Assembly (NCBI GenBank): GCA_005888425.1
Contig: VAZF01000169.1
Span: 1 to 7,890 of the forward strand
DNA: 7,890 nucleotides
Reading direction: 5' to 3'
Source: Alphaproteobacteria bacterium
Lineage (GTDB): Bacteria; Pseudomonadota; Alphaproteobacteria; ATCC43930; CGMCC-115725
Made by a program: the position numbers and the translations under genes. The notes under the pieces are model-generated. The model worked only from the letters and a program-made list of their open reading frames with translations, searched no databases and was not told the origin of the DNA. Positions 1-5,769 of this stretch are shown here, in pieces; the first letter of the stretch is position 1, and each line of letters begins with the position of its first letter.

Positions 1-5
1 ATCGG

Positions 6-815
6 CTAAGTGGGCTTCACAGCGGTTATGCGATCGAGACGCAGCCGATGCCGCCCGTCGGTCAGGCGGAAGATGCCACCAAGCACCGCTGCTACAGCCC
101 CCAACGCCGTACCCCCTGCAATCAGGAACATCACCAGGATCTGGTACTTTACCGCCTCGGTCGGGGGTACCCCGCCCAGGATCTGCCCTGTCATCATGCC
201 CGGCAACGACACCAGGCCTGTCGCCGACATGGAATTGATCGTGGGCATCAATGCGCTGCGAAGCGCCTCCCGGGTCACAGGCGCTGCGGCATCCCATCGC
301 GTCGCACCGAGCATGAGCTGAGCCTCCACGCTTGCCCGCCGGCTCACGAGGCTCGTCGTCAGCGTGTGCAGGCCCAAAGCGATGCCGGTCATGCAATTAC
401 CTAGAATCATACCGAGCAAGGGTATCGCGTAGCGCGGGTCATACCATGGCGTTGGCCGCAACGCGGTCAGGAGGGCAAAGACCGTGACCACAACTGACGC
501 AATCATCATACAGCCGGTGCCCAAGCCGTAGGACCACCAGCCTGAAAGGCGCCGCTCCTGACGCTGTGTGATTTCTAGCCCGGCAAAGAGGATCATTCCG
601 AGTGCCGCCAGACCCGTCCACAACGGCGACACAACCGCGAACAGAAATGTCAGTACCAAGCCTACCAATGCGAGCTGCACTGTCATCCGGGTTGCTGCGA
701 CCAACAGGCTGCGGTGAATCCTCAGACCGAAGATGATCGACAGGGCCGCATCGATCAGGACAAGGACACTTGCTGCCGCAAGATCCCAATAGCTTAACTC
801 TATGTAGCTGGCCAT
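6..815 (-). CDS. fetB: FetB-type ABC transporter permease (UPF0014 family)
   Basis: This is the membrane subunit of a FetAB-type ABC transporter. In E. coli FetAB is reported to export iron and to raise peroxide tolerance; the substrate here is inferred from the family. The protein is 269 residues, normal for the family, with about seven hydrophobic segments. Two conserved family stretches are visible: PLLGMILGN at residues 132-140 and a C-terminal coupling region (about 163-215) with LMLGATRWDAA and LPGMMTGQILGG. The start is the ATG at 815, because an AGGAGA ribosome binding site lies 7 bases upstream (823-828); a TTG at 833 would add six residues but sits on the wrong side of that site. 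The gene overlaps the end of fetA by 16 bases, so translation is probably coupled. It is the last gene of the minus-strand operon seen here. Family assignment is strong; substrate is unproven. Confidence 0.9.
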   Translation of the reverse strand: MASYIELSYWDLAAASVLVLIDAALSIIFGLRIHRSLLVAATRMTVQLALVGLVLTFLFAVVSPLWTGLAALGMILFAGLEITQRQERRLSGWWSYGLGTGCMMIASVVVTVFALLTALRPTPWYDPRYAIPLLGMILGNCMTGIALGLHTLTTSLVSRRASVEAQLMLGATRWDAAAPVTREALRSALMPTINSMSATGLVSLPGMMTGQILGGVPPTEAVKYQILVMFLIAGGTALGAVAAVLGGIFRLTDGRHRLRLDRITAVKPT

Positions 816-1420
816 TGGTCGGTCTCCTGGCAAACGCGTCCAGCCTCGACCACAAGTCGTCGGCGCGCGATGCGCTTGGCTTGCGCTTCATCGTGCGTAA
901 CCCACAGAACAGCGACACCGGCTTGTATGCGGGAAGAGATCAACGATTCGACCGCTGCCTCAGAAGCGGCATCGAGGGCCGCGGTAGGCTCATCGAGCAG
1001 CAAGACCTTCGGTCGCACCATGAGAGCGCGAACAAGGGCGAGCCGCAGCCGCTCGCCGGTGGACATCCTCGTTATTGGCCAGGTTCTGGTCTCCTCAGAA
1101 AACCCCAGCTTTCGCAGGCAAGCGGATGCCGCTTGCCATTCGCGAAAATGTTCTCCGACGGTTTCGGCCCACCAGCCTGGTTCCGCCGGCACATAACCGA
1201 CCAGGCGGCGCCACTCCGGTGCGGCAATTGTCGAACGATCGCGGCCGTCCAGGGTCACCACACCTTGATTGGGATCGAGATCCGCGATGGCACGCAGCAG
1301 CAAGGTTTTGCCTGCGCCGGACGGCCCTTTGACCGCAATACATTCGGCCGCAGACAGGGTGAATGAGACCCGCTTGAGAATGCTCGTGCGGAGATCGCGA
1401 ACCTGAAGTACCGCCGGCAT
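800..1420 (-). CDS. fetA: FetA-type ABC transporter ATP-binding protein
   Basis: This is the cytoplasmic ATPase that powers the FetB permease encoded immediately downstream. All main nucleotide-binding motifs are present: Walker A GPSGAGKT (32-39), a signature motif in the form MSTGER (119-124), Walker B VLLLDEP (139-145), D-loop AALD (147-150) and the switch histidine in WVTHDE (173-178). Its 206 residues and the LLLDE/VLWVTHD wording resemble E. coli FetA. One oddity is the Q-loop: where most ABC ATPases have Gln the sequence reads VPAEPGWW (77-84), with Ala-Glu instead. The ATG at 1420 lies 6 bases after the stop of the ATP-grasp-like gene, with no clear ribosome binding site, so coupling to upstream translation is likely. 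The 3' end overlaps fetB by 16 bases. A metal-export role comes from the family, not from the sequence itself. Confidence 0.92.
   Translation of the reverse strand: MPAVLQVRDLRTSILKRVSFTLSAAECIAVKGPSGAGKTLLLRAIADLDPNQGVVTLDGRDRSTIAAPEWRRLVGYVPAEPGWWAETVGEHFREWQAASACLRKLGFSEETRTWPITRMSTGERLRLALVRALMVRPKVLLLDEPTAALDAASEAAVESLISSRIQAGVAVLWVTHDEAQAKRIARRRLVVEAGRVCQETDQWPAT
823..828 (-). promoter_or_regulatory. Ribosome binding site deciding the fetB start
   Basis: AGGAGA on the minus strand, 7 bases before the ATG at 815 and inside the end of fetA. It favours the ATG over the upstream in-frame TTG at 833. Confidence 0.7.
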
Positions 1421-1426
1421 GAATGG

Positions 1427-2488
1427 TCACGATCGTTTCGGCACGCTTTGGCAGCGGGCTAGCGCCAGCTTTGCGATCGCCGCCGGCGCCTCGTCGGGGA
1501 TCGCGAAGCAGGAACTGACATTAATCTCGCACAGGACATAGCTGTCCAAGCCTGCCGCATCCCGCGGGCCATAGAGGAAATCAGCGTCCCAGATGATGGG
1601 CAGCGCTGTCAGGTCGAGGCCTAGGATCTGCATCATCTGCGGCACCCATTCCGCTTCCATCTTCGCTCGCAGCGGCTGAAACGCTGGGGCGTCCGGCCCA
1701 TGCATGATACGCGGTCCAGGTTGTGCTGCTGGCGCATCCGGTCCTTCCGGCGGCGGTTCGATGAGCGCCTTAATATACTGGTGTCCGAATCCGACGACGC
1801 GGTCCTCCCCCATGTAACAGCGGATCATGCCGTCCGGTAGGCGCGGTTGAAATGGCTGATCAACGATACAGCCGCCCCAGCCCAAATAATGCTCGCAGCG
1901 ACCCATGAAGTTTGCGAGCGCCAGTTGCTCCGGGACACTACCGCGCAGCGCATGCAGCACGCGGACCTCGCTGTCATCTCGGCTGAATGATGTGTTTAAA
2001 AGCTCGACCTTCCAAACGCCCTGGCCGTCATTGCCGCGGTTTTGTTTTAATACCCGCGTTCCGGTCTTCTGGAGCTGCGCTGGGAACTCGTCGTGAAACT
2101 CCGCCGCGCTGCGATAGATATGCGTATCCGTGCCCCAGCCGAGGTGCTTGGTTCGGTACAGAACCTCCTTGACGCCCATCTGCAGAATGACATTGGGATG
2201 TGCGCTGACCCATGGACCGCGCGTGGCGATCTCTCGCAGCAGCGGATCGAGCGCAGCGCGAGTCTTGCCGCGGCTCAGCGGATCGACCCAGACGAGGACA
2301 CCGTCCACGCCGAGCAGCTGCGCCCGCACCTCATCGGCGAAGTCCTCGTCATAGACCGCCGGCTCGGCCGAGATGCCGAGCGACGCCAGCTCCTCGAATA
2401 TACGGTAATAGCGATTGTTCTGCGGAGTCGCGGCCTGTCGCGCGTCGCGATCGCCGCGCCATAGAATGGCAACTCGATAGGATATCAT
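1427..2488 (-). CDS. Cj0069-family protein with ATP-grasp-like motifs, function unknown
   Basis: I recognise this 353-residue protein as resembling the uncharacterised Cj0069 family, from its N-terminus (VAILWRGDRDAR, residues 6-17). The order of motifs suggests an ATP-grasp fold, the ligase superfamily that joins a carboxylate to an amine or thiol. There is an N-terminal alpha/beta part, then a Lys followed by a Gly-rich loop (KQNRGNDGQGV, 148-158) that would hold ATP phosphates. Near the C-terminus DADFLYG (301-307) and CEINVSS (320-326) look like the metal-binding Asp/Glu/Asn positions. No signal peptide or membrane segment is visible, so it should be cytoplasmic. The ATG at 2488 is chosen because GGAGG lies 5 bases upstream; a GTG at 2494 overlaps that site. 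It is placed between a TSUP permease and fetAB, 6 bases from fetA, so its product or substrate may be linked to what those transporters move. The fold is inferred; the reaction is unknown. Confidence 0.85.
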   Translation of the reverse strand: MISYRVAILWRGDRDARQAATPQNNRYYRIFEELASLGISAEPAVYDEDFADEVRAQLLGVDGVLVWVDPLSRGKTRAALDPLLREIATRGPWVSAHPNVILQMGVKEVLYRTKHLGWGTDTHIYRSAAEFHDEFPAQLQKTGTRVLKQNRGNDGQGVWKVELLNTSFSRDDSEVRVLHALRGSVPEQLALANFMGRCEHYLGWGGCIVDQPFQPRLPDGMIRCYMGEDRVVGFGHQYIKALIEPPPEGPDAPAAQPGPRIMHGPDAPAFQPLRAKMEAEWVPQMMQILGLDLTALPIIWDADFLYGPRDAAGLDSYVLCEINVSSCFAIPDEAPAAIAKLALARCQSVPKRS

Positions 2489-2493
2489 GTCCA

Positions 2494-2498
2494 CCTCC
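2494..2498 (-). promoter_or_regulatory. Ribosome binding site deciding the ATP-grasp-like gene start
   Basis: A perfect GGAGG on the minus strand, 5 bases before the ATG at 2488. It overlaps the alternative GTG (2492-2494), which rules that start out. Confidence 0.75.
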
Positions 2499-2528
2499 GT
2501 GAATTGCGATCTGCACTGCGATTGCCAT

Positions 2529-3283
2529 TCACCTCCCGAGGACCAGCAGACTCGCCCCGGAGATCAGCAAGAGCACGAGCACGATGCGGCGGAACGCCTG
2601 GTCGTCGAGCTTGCCGAACAGCTGGAGCCCGGCCCAGGTGCCGAGCGCGAGCGCCGGCAGACCGATCAGGAACAGGATCAGCGTGTCGCCGCCGATCATG
2701 CCGGCGCCGCCGAGCCACAGCGCACTCATCGCGAACACCGCGACCCCGGAGGGCTGAAAGACGGCGCGCTGCTCGGCGGGCGGCCAGCCGCGCAGGCTGC
2801 ACCAGATGACCGCGGCGATGCCGGCGAGCCCGGTCGAGCCGCCAATGATTCCATTGACGATGCCGACCGCGCCATCCGCGACGATGCCGGCGCGCGCCAT
2901 CGAGGCGAGGCTCGGGCGGAACAGATTCCACAGGCTGAACAAGACGAGGATCGCGCCGACGGCGAGACGCAGATCGCCGGGACTCGCCCAGCGCAGGAGC
3001 TCAGCGCCGATCGGCACGCCGATGACGCCGCCGACCAGAAACGGCATGAGGCGTTTCCATTGGATCGCGCGGCGCAGCTTCCATACCGAGACGCCCTGAC
3101 GATGAGGCCGAACGCGATGATCAAGGGCGTCGCCTGCGCCGGCGCCATAAAATGCAGCCAGACCGCGGCTGCGACGATCGCGAAGGCAAACCCGGCAAGC
3201 CCGGTGACAAACGCGGCGGCAAAGGCCCCGGCGAGAAACAGCGCAAGATCGAGCGTATGAAATTGGTCCATGGCATACCCCAT
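2529..3283 (-). pseudogene. TSUP-family (TauE/SafE) permease, frameshifted by one missing base
   Basis: TSUP proteins are membrane permeases, many of which export sulfite, sulfoacetate or other sulfur compounds. The N-terminal part (3283 to about 3098) reads as hydrophobic helices including FVTGLAGFAFAIVAAA and ends in frame at LIIAFGLIV. The family-like sequence then continues in another frame (SVWKLRRAIQWKRLMPFLVGGVIGVPIG) to a TGA at 2529-2531. Adding one C between 3097 and 3098 gives LIVQGVSVWKLRR and joins both parts into about 251 residues, the usual TSUP length. Apart from this base no stop or gap is seen, so it is either a very recent inactivation or a sequencing error. The start may be ATG 3283 or ATG 3271; neither has a strong ribosome binding site. 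It is first in the minus-strand operon, 40 bases from the ATP-grasp-like gene. Substrate is not determinable here. Confidence 0.85.
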
Positions 3284-3533
3284 GCTGGCCCGCCGGGCCT
3301 ATGGCGCGACGGGGGATGGGGCAACGCTTGGCCGACCGAAGTGGCTAGGGGGCGGTTGCCATGGCCTGCATTCATCTTCCGGCACGCCGCAGCCGCAAGT
3401 CAACCGCGTTTGCGCAAGACTTAGCTCAGTGGGCTCGCAACGCAGCTGTTTGTGCGCAAGCTGCAGCAGCTAGCCTCTGTCCCGAGGATTTGCCGTCCGA
3501 GTGCAAGAATCCGATCCATTTCGGAGGCTGGGA
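3284..3533. other. Divergent intergenic region with short repeats
   Basis: This 250-base gap separates the left-reading and right-reading blocks and should hold promoters for both. No convincing -35/-10 pair stands out. TGCGCAAG occurs twice in direct orientation (3411-3418 and 3453-3460), 42 bases apart, the first within the palindrome TTGCGCAA. CAGCTG and CTGCAG palindromes lie at 3443-3448 and 3461-3466. These could be regulator sites but may be chance. I see no gene in it. Confidence 0.5.
3523..3527 (+). promoter_or_regulatory. Ribosome binding site deciding the first short CHR gene start
   Basis: GGAGG lies 6 bases before the GTG at 3534. The earlier in-frame GTG at 3501 has no comparable site, so the start at 3534 is preferred. 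Confidence 0.75.
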
Positions 3534-4112
3534 GTGTCAAAGCCCGATATCAAGCAAAGCTACCCGGAGCACCCTTCGCTTGCTGCGGTCTCAATAGCCT
3601 TCCTGAAGGTCTCGCTGTACGGGATCGGCGGTGGAGGCGGGCTTGTCTGGGCGCGGCGCATCACCGTCGATCAGCAGCGGTGGATAAGCGAGCAAGACTT
3701 TGCCGACATCGTGAGCCTCTGCCAGTTCATGCCCGGCCCGAATATTGTCGGCATCGCGGTCTGTGTCGGAACGAGGCTGCGTGGCGCAATCGGGGCGGTG
3801 GCTGCTGTCTCGGGTTTTCTTCTGATCCCGTGGACAATCGGCTTCATTGTCGGCGTGCTGTGTCTACAGCACGCTCAGAATCCTGTTCTTCAGCATATCC
3901 TCGGCGGGATTTCCGCGGCCGCGGCCGGATTGCTGGTCGCGACTGGGCTCAGAATGATGCTGCCGCATCGCGGTAGCCCCGCGGCCGTTATCTTTGCCAG
4001 CCTCGGTTTCCTTCTCATGGCCCTCGCCAAACTGCCGCTGCTTATCGTGCTGATCGGTCTCGCGCCACTCAGTATTGCCGCCGCAGGATTTCAAATCGCG
4101 AGAGCGCGGTGA
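3534..4112 (+). CDS. Short-chain chromate transporter subunit 1 (single CHR domain)
   Basis: This is a single-domain member of the CHR (chromate ion transporter, ChrA) superfamily. Short CHR proteins are typically encoded as adjacent pairs and work together to export chromate from the cytoplasm. The 192-residue protein has a soluble N-terminal tail of about 15 residues, then about five or six hydrophobic segments. The CHR landmarks are GIGGGGG (30-36), where longer ChrA proteins have SFGGP, then W-I-S-E (50-53) and MPGPN (66-70). The GTG start at 3534 follows a strong GGAGG. The stop codon overlaps the GTG of the partner gene by 4 bases (GTGA at 4109-4112), a typical coupled pair. The real substrate could be another oxyanion; the CHR family assignment is firm. 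Confidence 0.88.
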   Translation: MSKPDIKQSYPEHPSLAAVSIAFLKVSLYGIGGGGGLVWARRITVDQQRWISEQDFADIVSLCQFMPGPNIVGIAVCVGTRLRGAIGAVAAVSGFLLIPWTIGFIVGVLCLQHAQNPVLQHILGGISAAAAGLLVATGLRMMLPHRGSPAAVIFASLGFLLMALAKLPLLIVLIGLAPLSIAAAGFQIARAR

Positions 4113-4642
4113 GCGACCCATCCATCCTCGCGGCGCTTACGGCGCGTCTCGCGCTGCTGTCCTCGATCAGCTTTGGCGGCTTCCCGACAGTCCTACCGGA
4201 CGTTCGCCACTTTGTCGTTGTTGCGCATGGCTGGGTGACAGATCAGGAGTTCACCAATTACTTCGCCTTGGCGCAGTCCATTCCGGGCCCGAACATGATC
4301 TTAATGATGAGTTTTGTTGGTTGGAAGGTATGGGGCCTGCCGGGTGCGCTCGCCAGCGCCGCCGCGACGTTCGGACCACCGTGCACGATCTATTTCGCCT
4401 CATACAGCCTGTGGGACCGGTTCCGCGACGCGCGATGGCAGGAGACTGTGCGCAGAGGGCTTGTCCCGGTAACCATCGGGCTCGTGATCGCGAGTGGCAC
4501 CGTCATGGCCCGGGCCGCCGATGTCGATTGGCAGGCGGCTGCGGTGACGATCGCCGCCGCAACGCTGATGTTGAGTACCCGGCTCAATCCGCTTTGGATG
4601 CTTTTAGCCGGTGGGACGCTCGGTGGGCTTGGCCTTCTTTGA
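4109..4642 (+). CDS. Short-chain chromate transporter subunit 2 (single CHR domain)
   Basis: This is the second half of the short-chain CHR pair and probably forms a heteromeric oxyanion exporter with the protein encoded just upstream. At 177 residues it has the normal size. Motifs: SFGGFPTVLPD (21-31), W-V-T-D-Q-E-F (42-48), SIPGPNM (57-63) and FGPPC (88-92), all in the order expected of a CHR domain, with hydrophobic helices up to the C-terminus. It starts at a GTG that overlaps the previous stop by 4 bases and has no strong ribosome binding site, so translational coupling is likely. No poly-T terminator follows; the next 386 bases contain only small palindromes and a tiny candidate frame. 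The two halves differ clearly in sequence, as is usual for such pairs, and together they correspond to the two domains of the full-length ChrA encoded downstream. Confidence 0.9.
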   Translation: MSDPSILAALTARLALLSSISFGGFPTVLPDVRHFVVVAHGWVTDQEFTNYFALAQSIPGPNMILMMSFVGWKVWGLPGALASAAATFGPPCTIYFASYSLWDRFRDARWQETVRRGLVPVTIGLVIASGTVMARAADVDWQAAAVTIAAATLMLSTRLNPLWMLLAGGTLGGLGLL

Positions 4643-4669
4643 GTTCCCCATCGGACGATCGGACTGCTC

Positions 4670-4705
4670 AGCCGGAGGGTTATAACCTTCTAGCATTCGC
4701 CGGCT
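4670..4705. repeat. Nested inverted repeat downstream of the short CHR pair
   Basis: AGCCGG (4670-4675) pairs with CCGGCT (4700-4705) and encloses a perfect 10-base palindrome GGTTATAACC (4678-4687). It lacks a T-run, so it is not a classic terminator; it may be a weak transcript end or an operator. Confidence 0.35.
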
Positions 4706-4794
4706 AACCGAAAGCGCAACTGCGCGCCATTCATGAAGTGGTTATGGTTACGGCAACGCCTAGGCGTCGGCGGATACGCCAGTGTCAGCGAAAG

Positions 4795-4881
4795 ATGGAT
4801 TGGTACAGCGCTATATTCGTTGCCGTCGTATTTGTGATCGTTATGGCGATTGTACTCGTCGCAGACCTACGGCGCAGATAA
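4795..4881 (+). CDS. Possible 28-residue single-span membrane peptide
   Basis: The frame from ATG 4795 to TAA 4881 encodes 28 residues: MDWYS, then an unbroken hydrophobic run of Ile, Phe, Val, Ala, Met and Leu (about residues 6-23), then a charged end ADLRRR. This is the layout of a single transmembrane helix with a positive tail, so the C-terminus would face the cytoplasm. An in-frame ATG at 4744 would lengthen it to 45 residues by adding an Arg-rich N-terminal tail. Neither start has a convincing ribosome binding site; CGAAAG directly before 4795 is poor. I do not recognise a family. Its place between two transporter units fits a small accessory subunit, but such a frame could also arise by chance. 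Confidence 0.35.
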   Translation: MDWYSAIFVAVVFVIVMAIVLVADLRRR

Positions 4882-4916
4882 GAAGCATCGCGGTTCCGAC
4901 CTCCTATGCTCCCTAC

Positions 4917-4944
4917 TTGCCATCCTACAGCTTAGGGATTAAAT
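4917..4944 (+). promoter_or_regulatory. Candidate sigma70-type promoter for the chrB-chrA unit
   Basis: TTGCCA (4917-4922) and TTAAAT (4939-4944) are separated by 16 bases, matching the -35 and -10 consensus at 5 of 6 and 4 of 6 positions. It sits about 85 bases before the ATG at 5029. Found by eye only. Confidence 0.3.
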
Positions 4945-4954
4945 AGCCCGCCAT

Positions 4955-4975
4955 CGGGGTTAGGCAGACACCCCG
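4955..4975 (+). repeat. Short hairpin in the leader of the chrB-chrA unit
   Basis: CGGGGT (4955-4960) and ACCCCG (4970-4975) form a 6-base stem with a 9-base loop, between the candidate promoter and the ribosome binding site. It could be an operator or leader structure; ChrB-type regulation is known in related operons, but nothing here proves it. Confidence 0.3.
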
Positions 4976-5028
4976 TCAGACGGCCGATCGTCCAAGCTCT
5001 GCGCCACTCGCCCTGCGAGGAGCGCGCC

Positions 5029-5753
5029 ATGGACCAAGGCCGTTTTTCCATTTCCGCACAGGCGCTTCACGATCGGCTCGGCGCCGCGGCCGCGCCGCTC
5101 GTCATCGATGTGCGTCGCGCCGCGGCGTTCGATGCCGACGACCGGATGCTGATCGCGGCGGTGCGGCGCGAGCCCGGCGATGTCGGTCATTGGGGCAAGG
5201 ATCTCCGCCCGAACCAGCCCGTCATTGTCTATTGCGCACATGGCCAAGAGGTCAGCCAGCAAACGGCCGTCGCGCTACGCGGCATCGGCCTCGATGCCCG
5301 CCATCTCGAAAGCGGCATCGCCGGCTGGGCGGAGCAGGGCCTGCCGTTGCGCAAGAAGGTGGCGGCCGGGGAGCATGGGTGGGTGACGCGCGAACGGCCG
5401 AAGATCGACCGCATCGCCTGCCCGTGGCTGATCCGCCGCTTTATCGATCCAGAAGCGAAGTTTCTCTACGTGCCGACCGAGCGAGTATTCGAGACCGCAG
5501 AGGTCACCGGCGCGACAGCGTACGACATCCCGGGCGCCGAGCCGTTCTCGCATGACGGCGAACTCTCGATACGTCGCGTCCCGAGCTGGCGCCGCAAGCG
5601 CCGGGCCTGCTCGCGCTATCGCTCGGGCTGTCGGCCAATTTCGCGAATGACCACGAGATGCTCGAGCAGGGGCTCGTCATGTACGACGCGTTCTACGCCT
5701 GGTGCCGCAGCTGTCAGGACGAAAAGCACAATTGGACGCCCGCTTCAGCCTGA
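5029..5753 (+). pseudogene. Rhodanese/ChrB-type chromate resistance protein, internal deletion and frameshift
   Basis: The intact family couples an N-terminal rhodanese (sulfurtransferase) domain to a ChrB C-terminal domain and accompanies ChrA transporters. Residues 1-106 are rhodanese-like: VIDVR (25-29), a catalytic-type Cys69 in YCAHGQEVS, and the GIAGW segment (95-99). The ChrB domain begins at about 121 with the hallmark IDRIACPWLIRRF (125-137) and runs to FSHDGEL, ending near 5565. The rest of the domain reappears in another frame from 5568: DTSRPELAPQAPG, LSLGLSANFANDHEMLEQG and WCRSCQDEKHNW, to TGA 5751-5753. From memory of the family about 27 residues (CSFDAFL onward) should lie between, so roughly 80 bases, not a multiple of three, appear lost at 5566-5567. 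The start is ATG 5029 after GAGGAG. The product is probably inactive in its ChrB part; the rhodanese part could still fold. Confidence 0.85.
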
Positions 5754-5757
5754 GAAA

Positions 5758-5761
5758 AGGA
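5758..5761 (+). promoter_or_regulatory. Ribosome binding site of chrA
   Basis: AGGA within GAAAAGGAAAAG, 8 bases before the GTG at 5770 and directly after the in-frame ChrB stop at 5751-5753. It supports an independent chrA start rather than a ChrB-ChrA fusion. Confidence 0.6.
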
Positions 5762-5769
5762 AAAGAATC

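Larger units (their letters stand above)
4643..5028. other. 386-base gap between the two chromate-transport units
   Basis: The gap holds a nested inverted repeat (4670-4705), a possible small membrane peptide (4795-4881), a candidate promoter (4917-4944), a short hairpin (4955-4975) and a ribosome binding site GAGGAG (5017-5022), 6 bases before the ATG at 5029. No other gene is visible. The direct repeat TCGGAC occurs twice, 2 bases apart, near 4651-4664. Confidence 0.5.

Noticed and set aside
816..833. TTG start adding six residues to FetB
   Set aside because: The AGGAGA site lies inside this extension at the correct distance from ATG 815.
2487..3260. Long plus-strand open frame opposite the TSUP gene (257 residues)
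   Set aside because: Hydrophilic, repetitive Arg/Ala/Glu/Asp composition with no family resemblance; it mirrors the TSUP coding strand.
3421..3434. TAGCTCAGTGGGC resembles the D-arm (A box) of a tRNA
   Set aside because: No matching T-arm (GGTTCGA-type) sequence, acceptor stem or anticodon arm follows at the right distance.
3501..3533. Earlier GTG start for the first short CHR gene
   Set aside because: No ribosome binding site, while GGAGG sits 6 bases before GTG 3534.
4670..4705. Rho-independent terminator after the short CHR pair
   Set aside because: The 6-base stem encloses a 24-base loop and no T-run follows, so only an inverted repeat is claimed.
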